From Christensenellaceae bacterium (GTDB lineage: Bacteria > Bacillota > Clostridia > Christensenellales > Aristaeellaceae), in the NCBI GenBank assembly GCA_022510815.1, contig JAFLST010000032.1, positions 1-32,090 of the forward strand: a stretch of 32,090 bases of DNA, written 5' to 3'. The position numbers and the translations under genes were made by a program. Positions within the stretch are counted from its first letter, which is position 1. Each line of letters opens with the position of its first letter. Of this stretch, positions 1 to 7,898 are shown piece after piece. The notes below the pieces were generated by a model that worked only from the letters and a program-made list of their open reading frames with translations, was not told the origin of the DNA and did not search any database.

Positions 1-66
1 ACCAGCGCAACGATGACGAGTCAGGCCGTGGTCGATGTTCTGAACTCGCTGCTGGCCGGAGAATAA
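1..66 (+). CDS. C-terminal end of an unidentified protein
   Basis: The first reading frame is open from the window edge to a TAA at 64-66 and gives 21 residues ending in VVDVLNSLLAGE. The amphipathic, leucine-rich end looks like an ordinary globular protein tail, but it is too short to assign to a family. The third frame is also open to about position 242, but it would run through the promoter at 211-240, so the first frame is preferred. The start lies outside the window. Confidence 0.4.
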   Translation, partial: TSATMTSQAVVDVLNSLLAGE

Positions 67-210
67 GCCGCTCGACGCAGCGGGTATCCGTGAGCGAAGA
101 AATAACTGTAACAAGTGACACGGCGAAGCAAACCGGCAGGATTTCAGAATATTCATGGCGAAATGGCAGAAACGGGGCGGTGTGGAAGCTCCGTGTGGCC
201 GGAAGACCGC

Positions 211-240
211 TTGACAAAGCAAGCCGTCGTGCCATACAAT
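211..240 (+). promoter_or_regulatory. Sigma-A type promoter of the SH3-repeat protein gene
   Basis: There is a perfect -35 TTGACA at 211-216 and TACAAT (5 of 6) at 235-240, with an 18-base spacer. The predicted start is near 247, leaving a leader of about 50 bases before the ATG at 298. Between the end of the preceding gene (66) and this promoter I see only short GC-rich repeats (GGCGAA near 122 and 157) and no convincing terminator or gene. Confidence 0.75.
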
Positions 241-297
241 GAAGAATGGACAAGCTGCCGGATGGCGATATGCAAGCATAACTGAGGTGAACCGCTG

Positions 298-3200
298 ATG
301 AAGCAGGGCTGGAAAAGAATCTTGACGGTGGCGCTGGCGTTTGTGCTGGCGCTGTCCGTCCTGCCGCTGGGCTCAACGCTCGCGGATGAGGGGACGGCTG
401 CCGCTGCCTATGGCAAGGTGACGGCGGATAAGGTCTACCTCCGCAAGCAGCCGAGCACGGACGCCGACTACTGGTTCCGCATGAATACGAACCATGTCGC
501 GCAGATTCTGGACATCGTGTCCAAGGGCGGCAAGAGCTGGTATAAGGTCGTGACGCATCATCCGGACAACAACGGCCGCGAGTATACCGGCTATATTATG
601 AGCGACTTCTTCACGCCCCTGACGGCGGAGGAAGCGAATGATTGGTCGTCCGGGAGCACGCTGCCGACGGCGACGCCCACGGTCGGTGTGTCCGGATCGA
701 CGCAGACGACCACGGCGGCTCCGTCTACGTCGACGGGCAACCGGCTTGGTGAGATCACTGCGGGCGGCGTGAACTTCCGTGCCGCGGCAGGCCTGAGCGG
801 CGGCCTGATCATGAAGCTTGAACATGGCATCATCGTCGAGCTGCTGTCCATCCCGGACACGATCGACTCCGAGCACTGGTTCCGCGTCCGCTATGCTGGC
901 TACGAGGGCTATATCATGTCGACGTTTGTCCGCGTGCTGGAGGATACCGCCGGCGGACTGACGGGCGGACTGACTGCCCACGGCTATGTCAAGCTGACCG
1001 AGAACACGGCGAATCTGCGTCAGCTTCCGAGTATGAGCGCCTCGAAGCTCAACACATGGCGCACCAAGGGCGAGGTTCTGCCCTTTGTATCCACGCCCGT
1101 TCAGGCGGAGGGCTATACATGGTATGAGGTGCTTTACAGCAGCTCGCGCTACTGGGTGCGCGGCGACTGTGTCCAGCAGGTGGACAGCACCGGCAGGCCT
1201 GCGACGGGCACCCCGCCTTCCTTGACCAATCCCCCGCAGACCAGCGTTGACTCCACGGGTTATATCATCACCACCAAGAACGACGTCAACCTGCGCCTGC
1301 TGCCCTTCGGCGAGGAAATCACCAAGATCAAGAAGAACGTTGTGCTGCCCTATTCGAGGATCGTGCCCGCGCACTCCTCGGGGAATGCCAGCGACTATAT
1401 CTGGTATTTCGTGACCTACACAATCAACGGCAGCGAGGTCAGCGGCTATATCCGCAGCGACTGCGCTCAGGTTTGCAACGCGGACGGTTCCGCGATCGGT
1501 ACGGTCACCGCAACACCCAATCCTGGGGTGACGGAGACGAATCCTCCGGCCACCAATGCGCCGGCGACCAGCGCTCCGACAGCGACGGTTACCTATGTCA
1601 AGACGGTCAAGACCGAGGTCGCTTTCCGCAAGACGCCCGGCGGCGCGGTGCTGGATCGGGTGGTCATCGGCACGGTCGCGACGGTGACAGGCGCGACGCG
1701 CAAGGCCAGCAAACATGACTGGTATCCGGTGCGTCTGGCTGACGGCAGGACGGGCTATTTCCGAGACGACTGCGTGGTTCTGTGCGACGCGAACGGCAAT
1801 GTGGGCGGTTCGAGCGGCACCGTGACCGATGGCAGCGGCAACGCTGGCAGTACGCCCACCGTGACGCCTACGCCTTCCACCGGCTCCTATGGCTACGTCC
1901 AGATCACCATGGACAGGACGTTCATCCGCGCCACTATGGATGGCACCAAGCTGTTCCGCATTGAAAAGAAGGGCGGCATCTATCAGATGTGGGGCCCCAA
2001 GAACAGCAAGAATAACATCGTGTGGTATCCCATCATCGTTGACGGCACATATGGCTGGGTTCGCGGCGACTGCGCCAAGGAAGTCGATCAGAGCGGCGTG
2101 ACCGCTGCTCCGCCGACGACAGCGCCCACCACGCCGCCGACGTCCTCGACCCTGACGACCTACGTCATCACGACACTGAATAACGTCAACCTGCGCGCGT
2201 CCGCCTCCAAGGACGCCACCGCGATGGCGAATGTGCCGCTGGGCACGGTCATGGCGTACAACACCACGACTGGTTCCGGCAGCGACCTGTGGTATCGCGT
2301 CGTCTACAATAACAAGAATGTCTGGGTCATGGGCAGCTGCGTGAAGATCATGACGCAGGCTGAATATGATGAGTGGCTGGCGCAGCATCCCAATCAGGAG
2401 CCGTCGACGGACGTGATCAAGGGTTACGTCAAGACCACCGTCATCAATGTGAACATCCGCAAGTCGCCTAATGGTGACCAGATCGACCGCGTGGATCAGC
2501 TGGGCACCGTGCTGCCCTACACCGAGACGCAGGTCGTGCGCAACATCACATGGTATTACGTCACGACCAGCACTGGTGTCAAGGGCTGGATGAACGGCAA
2601 CTATCTGGTCGAGACGGACAGCAGCGGTACCCCCGCCGCGACGCCCACGCCCACCGCGCCCACGCCCACCACGACGCCGAGCGGCACCTACACGCCGTCC
2701 ACAGCCGGTCAGGAGGCCAGCTACACGACGCTGAAGCTTGGTTCCAGCGGGCAGGCGGTCACGAATCTGGTGACGGAGCTGAAGCTGCAGGGCTATTACA
2801 CCGGCGCGATCACCAGCACTTACACTTCCGAGGTTGAAGCGGCGGTCAAGGCCTTCCAGAAGGCCAAGGGCCTGACGGTCGACGGCATTGCGGGCAGCGA
2901 TACCCAGCATGCCCTGTTCCAGACGGTTCCCAAGGGATCGGGCAGCAGCGTGGACTTCACCTTCTACCCGGTTGAGAAGGTCGACTGGTTCACCGGCACC
3001 ATCAATCAGGATTGGGCCAAGGGCACCAACATCAAGATCTATGACGTGAAGACGAGCATCGTCTGGACGGCGCATCGCTGGTCGGGCGGCAACCACGTTG
3101 ACGCGGAGCCCCTGACGGCGGCTGATACCGCGCGGCTGTGCAAGATCTACGGCGTCTCGACGGCCAAGGAGATTTCGGACAAGAATCTCTATCAGGGCCG

Positions 3201-3420
3201 GCCCAGTCTGGCACTGGTTGGCAATCACAACTACGCCTGCTCCGTTTACGGCATCCCGCACGGCGGCGACGACGTGATTGCAAACAATAACTTCGACGGC
3301 ATGCTCTGCGTGCACTTTACCAACTCCAAGGGCCACCCGCCGAACGACCACGTCAGCACGAACCATGCGGAGGCCATCGAATACGCGTACACCCACGCGC
3401 CCGCTGGTCAGAAGAAGTAA
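298..3420 (+). CDS. Secreted SH3-repeat and peptidoglycan-binding protein with an uncharacterised C-terminal domain
   Basis: This 1040-residue protein starts with a signal peptide (MKQGWKR, then a hydrophobic stretch to about residue 28). Eight SH3-like (SH3_3 type) repeats follow at about residues 39-107, 149-214, 226-295, 318-393, 427-494, 530-597, 619-685 and 706-774. Each has a VNLR-like strand near its start and a closing W/Y-V-R-G-DC or similar. Thr/Pro/Ser linkers join them. A peptidoglycan-binding type 1 domain covers about 808-870 (LKLGSSGQAV, VKAFQKAKGLTVDGIAG). The last domain, about 892-1034, has H926, H933, D935, H988 (GIPHGG), C1004 and H1006 (CVHF), and N1009. Domains of these kinds bind cell wall; the last one may be an enzyme, but I do not recognise it with certainty. 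A GAGGTGA ribosome binding site at 283-289 precedes the ATG. It is a single-gene unit between promoter 211-240 and terminator 3442-3474. Confidence 0.9.
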   Translation: MKQGWKRILTVALAFVLALSVLPLGSTLADEGTAAAAYGKVTADKVYLRKQPSTDADYWFRMNTNHVAQILDIVSKGGKSWYKVVTHHPDNNGREYTGYIMSDFFTPLTAEEANDWSSGSTLPTATPTVGVSGSTQTTTAAPSTSTGNRLGEITAGGVNFRAAAGLSGGLIMKLEHGIIVELLSIPDTIDSEHWFRVRYAGYEGYIMSTFVRVLEDTAGGLTGGLTAHGYVKLTENTANLRQLPSMSASKLNTWRTKGEVLPFVSTPVQAEGYTWYEVLYSSSRYWVRGDCVQQVDSTGRPATGTPPSLTNPPQTSVDSTGYIITTKNDVNLRLLPFGEEITKIKKNVVLPYSRIVPAHSSGNASDYIWYFVTYTINGSEVSGYIRSDCAQVCNADGSAIGTVTATPNPGVTETNPPATNAPATSAPTATVTYVKTVKTEVAFRKTPGGAVLDRVVIGTVATVTGATRKASKHDWYPVRLADGRTGYFRDDCVVLCDANGNVGGSSGTVTDGSGNAGSTPTVTPTPSTGSYGYVQITMDRTFIRATMDGTKLFRIEKKGGIYQMWGPKNSKNNIVWYPIIVDGTYGWVRGDCAKEVDQSGVTAAPPTTAPTTPPTSSTLTTYVITTLNNVNLRASASKDATAMANVPLGTVMAYNTTTGSGSDLWYRVVYNNKNVWVMGSCVKIMTQAEYDEWLAQHPNQEPSTDVIKGYVKTTVINVNIRKSPNGDQIDRVDQLGTVLPYTETQVVRNITWYYVTTSTGVKGWMNGNYLVETDSSGTPAATPTPTAPTPTTTPSGTYTPSTAGQEASYTTLKLGSSGQAVTNLVTELKLQGYYTGAITSTYTSEVEAAVKAFQKAKGLTVDGIAGSDTQHALFQTVPKGSGSSVDFTFYPVEKVDWFTGTINQDWAKGTNIKIYDVKTSIVWTAHRWSGGNHVDAEPLTAADTARLCKIYGVSTAKEISDKNLYQGRPSLALVGNHNYACSVYGIPHGGDDVIANNNFDGMLCVHFTNSKGHPPNDHVSTNHAEAIEYAYTHAPAGQKK

Positions 3421-3441
3421 GATCGGTTCGCTAAAAAAGAG

Positions 3442-3474
3442 GAGAGCGTCCTGCAATCAGGGCGCTCTCTTTTT
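3442..3474 (+). terminator. Rho-independent terminator of the SH3-repeat protein gene
   Basis: A 10-bp stem (GAGAGCGTCC at 3442-3451 with GGGCGCTCTC at 3460-3469, one G-U pair) has an 8-base loop and is followed by TTTTT at 3470-3474. It begins 22 bases after the stop codon. Confidence 0.85.
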
Positions 3475-3500
3475 GCTGGATTGAAGCGTATCGGCACAGG

Positions 3501-3528
3501 AAAAGCCCCGGTCTCCATGGCCGGGGCG
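3501..3528 (-). terminator. Rho-independent terminator of the DUF308 gene
   Basis: Read on the minus strand, GCCCCGG pairs with CCGGGGC (3505-3511 and 3521-3527) and is followed by TTTT (3504-3501). It lies just beyond the stop of the minus-strand gene that ends at 3543. Confidence 0.75.
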
Positions 3529-3542
3529 AAGGGCACGAAGGA

Positions 3543-4076
3543 TTACAGCGCTTTACGCTCGAAGACGAGGATCAGGATGTCCATCAGCGCCTCGAGGAGC
3601 AGCATCACGCCGATGAAGATCCATGTGGTTTCGGGCAGGAACAGAATCATCGCCGCGTAGGCCAGCGTGAACAGCGCTGTGACGCCGGAGAACATGCCGC
3701 CGCGGGGCAGCTTCAGCCTGCGGGCGTCAACAAACTGCTGGATGCGGAACAGCGCCAGCACCAGCACCGCCACGCCGTAGAGCCGGGTGAGCACGCCGAA
3801 GAGGTTGACCAGCCAGCCGGACTGCGTCAGGAAGAACGCGCCCAGCGCGAGCTGCCCCAGACCATAGGCCAGACGGCGCTCCATGGCAGCCTGCACCGGC
3901 TTGGTGCGGAAATACCGGATGACGTTCAGGACGCCCAGCACAGCCACAGCCGCGCCCAGCGCCATCACGATGGCCTGGGTGAATCCCTCCGGATTGACCA
4001 GCAGCAGGATGCCCACGATGAGCTCGCCGAGGCAGAGGATCAGGTTGATGAGGTTTTTTTGAAAGAACGCCTTCAT
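3543..4076 (-). CDS. DUF308 (HdeD-like) integral membrane protein
   Basis: The 177-residue protein is almost wholly hydrophobic, with about six predicted membrane helices arranged in helix pairs. Examples are NLILCLGELIVGILLLV, then AIVMALGAAVAVLGVLNVI, and near the end TTWIFIGVMLLLEALMDILI. The pattern fits the DUF308/HdeD family. HdeD of enterobacteria is linked to acid resistance; the role here is unknown. The start is set at 4076 because AAGGAGG (4090-4084) lies seven bases upstream; the in-frame ATG at 4094 is upstream of that site and unlikely. The gene has its own promoter just after the smc stop and its own terminator, so it is probably monocistronic. Confidence 0.8.
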   Translation of the reverse strand: MKAFFQKNLINLILCLGELIVGILLLVNPEGFTQAIVMALGAAVAVLGVLNVIRYFRTKPVQAAMERRLAYGLGQLALGAFFLTQSGWLVNLFGVLTRLYGVAVLVLALFRIQQFVDARRLKLPRGGMFSGVTALFTLAYAAMILFLPETTWIFIGVMLLLEALMDILILVFERKAL

Positions 4077-4119
4077 TTGGTTGCCTCCTTGCAATGATAG
4101 GATCGCAGCGGTTACTGAT

Positions 4120-4148
4120 ATTATACAATGCGGGAGCGCGATTGTCGA
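4120..4148 (-). promoter_or_regulatory. Promoter of the DUF308 gene
   Basis: On the minus strand, TCGACA (4148-4143; 5 of 6) and a perfect TATAAT (4125-4120) are separated by 17 bases. The start would be near 4113, which leaves about 37 bases of leader. The promoter fills the short gap between the smc stop (4161) and the start at 4076. Confidence 0.8.
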
Positions 4149-4160
4149 GAACGGAGGTTA

Positions 4161-7100
4161 TCATTCTTTGTAATCCTGCAGGCTGACCGAAACCATGCGG
4201 CTCACGCCCTGCTCCTCCATCGCGACGCCGAAGAGGCTGTTGCAGCGCTCCATGGTGCCCTTGCGGTGGGTGACGACGATGAACTGGGTGCTCTCGCTGT
4301 ACTCCTTGAGGTAGTCGGCGTAGTAGCCGATGTTCGCGTCGTCGAGGGCGGCCTCGATCTCGTCGAGGATGCAGAAGGGCGTGGGCTTGAGCTTGAGCAT
4401 CGCGAACAGGATGGCGATGGCTGTCAGCGCGCGCTCGCCGCCGGAGAGCAGGGAGAGAAGCTGCAGCTTCTTGCCCGGGGGCTGGGCGTTGACCTCGATG
4501 CCGCAGTTGAGCGGGTCGTCAGGATCGGTGAGCTTGAGCTCGGCATGTCCGCCGCCGAAAAGCCTCGTGAAGGTCTCGGAGAAGTGCTCCTGCAGCTTCT
4601 CGAAGCTGTCCACAAAGGTGGTACGCATCTGGTCGAGCAGGCGGTCAATCAGCTCCCGCAGGTCGTGCTCGGCCTGCTTGAGGTCCTCCTGCTGGGAGGT
4701 CAGCTCGTCGTAGCGGGACTTCGTTTCGGCGTATTCCTCGACAGCGTTGACATTCACCGAGCCCAGCGCGCGGATGCGGGTCTGCAGCTCGGCGGCGCGG
4801 CGATCGGCTTCCTTCTCGTGGAAGTCCTCGGTCTGGCGGAATTCCTCCGCACCGGCATAGGTCACCTCGTAGGTGTCCCAGATGCGGTTCTGCAGCGCGC
4901 GAAGGTCGTTCTCCACCTTGGTGCGGGTGAGCTCGGTGCGGTGCACGCGGTCGGCGTCCCGGCGCTGGGACTGGTGCAGGTTCTCCATGTCGGTGAGGAT
5001 ATCCCTCAGGCGGGCCTGCGCATCGGCCCGGCGGTTCTCGAGGGACTGGGCGATCTGCTCCTGCCGGGTCTGCTCGAGCTGGCGCTGGGCCGTCTGGCCG
5101 GTGAGCCGAGCCGCTTCTTCGGCGTCCTGCTGATCGAGGGCGTCCATCTCGGCGAGCTGCTCGACGCGGCGGGCCTGCTCCCGCAGGAGCTGGGCCTTGT
5201 CCTGATCGTAGCGGCCCTGATCCCGGTGCAGATTATCCAGCTCATGGCGCAGGTCGGAGAGCTTCAGCGTGCGGTTCATGACCAGATCGCCCGCGTCGAC
5301 GGCCTCCTGCCGGGCTTCGGCAAGGGCCTGCTGCAGCGTGGCGGTGCGGGCCTCCATGGCAGACTGGTCGAGCTGCGCGTCGCCGCTTTCCTGACCGATG
5401 CTTTCGAGCTGGCGGTCGATATCGGCGATGGCTTCCCGAAGCTGCTCCGAGGCCTGTGAGGTCTGGTCCATGCGAGCCCGGTGGCTGGACAGCTCTGCCT
5501 GCGCGGCGCTCTGACGGCTCTGCTCCCGGGTCACGGCGATCTCCTGCTGATGCACGGCTTCCAGCGCGTCATCGAGGGCGCGGCGGTGGTTGGCGAGGCC
5601 CTGCTGTTCCTCATGGAGGCTGCGCTTGACCTGCTCCAACTCCGCTTTCCCTGCGGTCAGGCGCTGGGTCAGCTCCTTGAGCTCGCGCTCCCGGGAGAGC
5701 AGGTTGACCATCTTTGACTGGGCGGAACCGCCGGTCATGGAGCCGCCGGAGTGCATCACGTCGCCCTCCAGCGTCACGAGGCGGAAGGCGTGACGGCCCT
5801 CGCGCATGATGGCAATGCCGTGGTCGAGATTATCGGCGACGACGGTGCGGCCCAGCAGATTCTCGACCACGCCGCGGTATTCCGGGGCGCACTCCACCAG
5901 CTCCGAGGCAACGCCCAGACAGCCGGGCAGATTCAGCACCTGCCGCTCCTGCGGGTTCAGCACCTTGGAGCGGACGGAGGTCATGGGCAGGAAGGTCGCG
6001 CGGCCAAGCCGGTTCTGACGCAGATAGTCGATGAGCTCCTTGGCGGTTTCCTCCCGGTCGGTGACAATGTTCTGCTGCGCTGCGCCAAGCACCATGTCGA
6101 TGGCCGTCTCGTAGCGCTGGGGTACTGTGAGGAGCTGGGCCAGCACGCCCTTGACTCCGGGCACATGGCGCTGCCGGGCATACTGCATGGCCCGCCGGAC
6201 GGACTGGTTGTAGCCCTCCATGTCGCGGGTCATCTCGGTGAGCAGGGTATGTCGGCTGGCGGCGGACTGCAGCTCTGCGGAGAGGGCTTCGGCGCGGCCG
6301 CGATGGGTCTCGTAGGCCTCCTCCGCTTCGGCGAGCTGGCGCTGCTGATCGTGCAGGGTCGCCACGGCGTCGCGCTTGAGCCCCTCCTCGGCCTCCACAT
6401 TGGCGGCGGCTTCCTCGGCGGCGGCGGACAGGCGCGCTTCTTCGGCCTGCAGATCCTCAAAGGACGCGGTGATCTCCTCAAGCCGCTGCTCCATCTGGGA
6501 GCGCATGGTCTTGAGGCGCGTCTGGTCGTTGCGCACGGCAGACAAGCGGTTCATCGCGTCCATGACGGCGGTCTTGTGGGCTTCGAGGGCATCGTCCGCG
6601 GCCTGTTCGGCGGCGGCGGCGCGCTCGGCCCTGTGGCGGGCGTCCTCCAGCAGGCCTTCGGCCTTGGCGACCAGATCGTTCTGTGCGTCGAGGGAGTCCT
6701 GACTGCGGCGGAAGCCATCCTCAAGGATCAGAAGGCGCTTCTCCGCGTCGGACTGCTCATCGAGGATGCGCTGGCGGTTCTCCTGCCGCGTTTCCCGGCG
6801 GGAGGTCAGGGCAGAGAGGGCCGCCTGCGACTCGTGCACCGCCTCGGCACAGCGCATCAGGCCCTCCCGGGCGCCGGTGATCTTTTCTTCAAGCTGCTCG
6901 ATATCGGACTGGACAGTGTCCCGCGCGGCGGTCTTGTCGTTCAGCGCGGCCTCGCAGTCGCTGAGCACCAGATTCAGATTCATCAGCTCCTGATCCAGCT
7001 CGGCCAGACGCTCATTGGCGCGGTCGGAGCGGACAAGGAACAGGTTCATATCCAGGATTTTCAGTTCGGCGGAGAGCTCAATGTACTCCCTTGCTGCCCG

Positions 7101-7727
7101 GGACTGCTCCTCCAGCGGCCCCAGACGGCGGCTCAGCTCCTCGAGGATGTCGTCCACCCGGGCGGCGTTGTCGAGGGTGCGCTCCAGCTTGCGGTCGGCT
7201 TCCTCCTTGCGGGCGCGGAACTTGACGATGCCCGCGGCCTCCTCGAAGACCTGCCGACGATCCTCCGACTTGCGGGAGAGAATCTCGTCGACGCGGCCCT
7301 GACCGATGATGGAATAGCCCTCCCGGCCGATGCCCGTATCCCGGAACAGGTCGACGATATCCTTCAGGCGGCAGGCGGAGCGGTTGAGATAGTACTCGCT
7401 CTCGCCGTTGCGGTAGACCCGGCGGGTGACCATGATCTCCGCGAAGTCCATCGCCAGCGCCCGGTCCTCGTTGTCAAAGATCAGCGAGACCTCGCAGTAG
7501 CTCTGGGGCTTCCGCTTTTGAGTGCCGCCGAAAATGACATCGGACATGCTCGAGCCGCGCAGGGTCTTGGCGGACTGCTCCCCCAGCACCCAGCGCACCG
7601 CGTCGCCGATGTTGCTCTTGCCCGACCCGTTGGGGCCGACGATGCCCGTGATGCCCCCGTCGAAGACGATCTCCGTCCGCTGGGCAAAGGACTTAAATCC
7701 GAATAGTTCAAGCTTCTTGAGGCGCAT
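4161..7727 (-). CDS. smc: Chromosome segregation ATPase SMC
   Basis: At 1188 residues the protein has the normal bacterial SMC length and layout. The N-terminal ATPase half carries Walker A GPNGSGKS at 31-38. Two long coiled coils rich in Glu, Gln, Arg and Ala flank a hinge domain at about 519-670 (from VPGVKGVLAQLL to SGGSMTGGSAQ). The C-terminal half has signature LSGGER at 1094-1099 and Walker B ILDEIEAAL with D1122 and E1123. SMC dimers, with ScpA and ScpB, load on and compact chromosomal DNA. GGAGGG (7738-7733) stands five bases before the ATG. The usual clostridial neighbours rnc and ftsY are absent: the gene has its own promoter and is followed by an unrelated membrane protein. Confidence 0.98.
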   Translation of the reverse strand: MRLKKLELFGFKSFAQRTEIVFDGGITGIVGPNGSGKSNIGDAVRWVLGEQSAKTLRGSSMSDVIFGGTQKRKPQSYCEVSLIFDNEDRALAMDFAEIMVTRRVYRNGESEYYLNRSACRLKDIVDLFRDTGIGREGYSIIGQGRVDEILSRKSEDRRQVFEEAAGIVKFRARKEEADRKLERTLDNAARVDDILEELSRRLGPLEEQSRAAREYIELSAELKILDMNLFLVRSDRANERLAELDQELMNLNLVLSDCEAALNDKTAARDTVQSDIEQLEEKITGAREGLMRCAEAVHESQAALSALTSRRETRQENRQRILDEQSDAEKRLLILEDGFRRSQDSLDAQNDLVAKAEGLLEDARHRAERAAAAEQAADDALEAHKTAVMDAMNRLSAVRNDQTRLKTMRSQMEQRLEEITASFEDLQAEEARLSAAAEEAAANVEAEEGLKRDAVATLHDQQRQLAEAEEAYETHRGRAEALSAELQSAASRHTLLTEMTRDMEGYNQSVRRAMQYARQRHVPGVKGVLAQLLTVPQRYETAIDMVLGAAQQNIVTDREETAKELIDYLRQNRLGRATFLPMTSVRSKVLNPQERQVLNLPGCLGVASELVECAPEYRGVVENLLGRTVVADNLDHGIAIMREGRHAFRLVTLEGDVMHSGGSMTGGSAQSKMVNLLSRERELKELTQRLTAGKAELEQVKRSLHEEQQGLANHRRALDDALEAVHQQEIAVTREQSRQSAAQAELSSHRARMDQTSQASEQLREAIADIDRQLESIGQESGDAQLDQSAMEARTATLQQALAEARQEAVDAGDLVMNRTLKLSDLRHELDNLHRDQGRYDQDKAQLLREQARRVEQLAEMDALDQQDAEEAARLTGQTAQRQLEQTRQEQIAQSLENRRADAQARLRDILTDMENLHQSQRRDADRVHRTELTRTKVENDLRALQNRIWDTYEVTYAGAEEFRQTEDFHEKEADRRAAELQTRIRALGSVNVNAVEEYAETKSRYDELTSQQEDLKQAEHDLRELIDRLLDQMRTTFVDSFEKLQEHFSETFTRLFGGGHAELKLTDPDDPLNCGIEVNAQPPGKKLQLLSLLSGGERALTAIAILFAMLKLKPTPFCILDEIEAALDDANIGYYADYLKEYSESTQFIVVTHRKGTMERCNSLFGVAMEEQGVSRMVSVSLQDYKE

Positions 7728-7787
7728 GCTGTCCCTCCGTCAGTAAGCGGGTCTCCCGGACGCATTCCGCGGAGCGCCGCAAATATC

Positions 7788-7816
7788 AGTATACCACAAT
7801 TCGCGCTTTTCGTCCA
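7788..7816 (-). promoter_or_regulatory. Promoter of smc
   Basis: On the minus strand, TGGACG (7816-7811; 4 of 6) and TATACT (7793-7788; 5 of 6) have a 17-base spacer. The ATG of smc is about 60 bases downstream. It faces away from the cotH promoter, and only 16 bases separate the two -35 boxes. Confidence 0.65.
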
Positions 7817-7832
7817 TAACCGGCGCCTGATA

Positions 7833-7862
7833 TGGACAAGGCTTTCCCGGCTGTGCTATAAT
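7833..7862 (+). promoter_or_regulatory. Promoter of the cotH-MFS operon
   Basis: TGGACA (7833-7838; 5 of 6) and a perfect TATAAT (7857-7862) have an 18-base spacer. The start codon at 7899 is about 30 bases after the predicted transcription start. Confidence 0.75.
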
Positions 7863-7898
7863 CAGTGGGATTTTCAGGAGGCGAGGGGAGGGACTGCC

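Noticed and set aside
67-210. Possible riboswitch before the SH3-repeat gene (GCAAACC and repeated GGCGAA)
   Set aside because: The pattern does not fit a class I can name, and the perfect promoter at 211-240 lies downstream, so this region is not in that transcript.
373-3456. Minus-strand frame of 1027 codons opposite the SH3-repeat gene
   Set aside because: It is rich in Arg, Gly and Ala with no domain, and the plus strand has a promoter, signal peptide and clear domains. Such frames arise from high GC at third positions.
5751-7706. Plus-strand frame of 651 codons opposite smc, and the smaller one at 4128-5459
   Set aside because: They mirror the smc coding frame, show no domains and lack ribosome binding sites.
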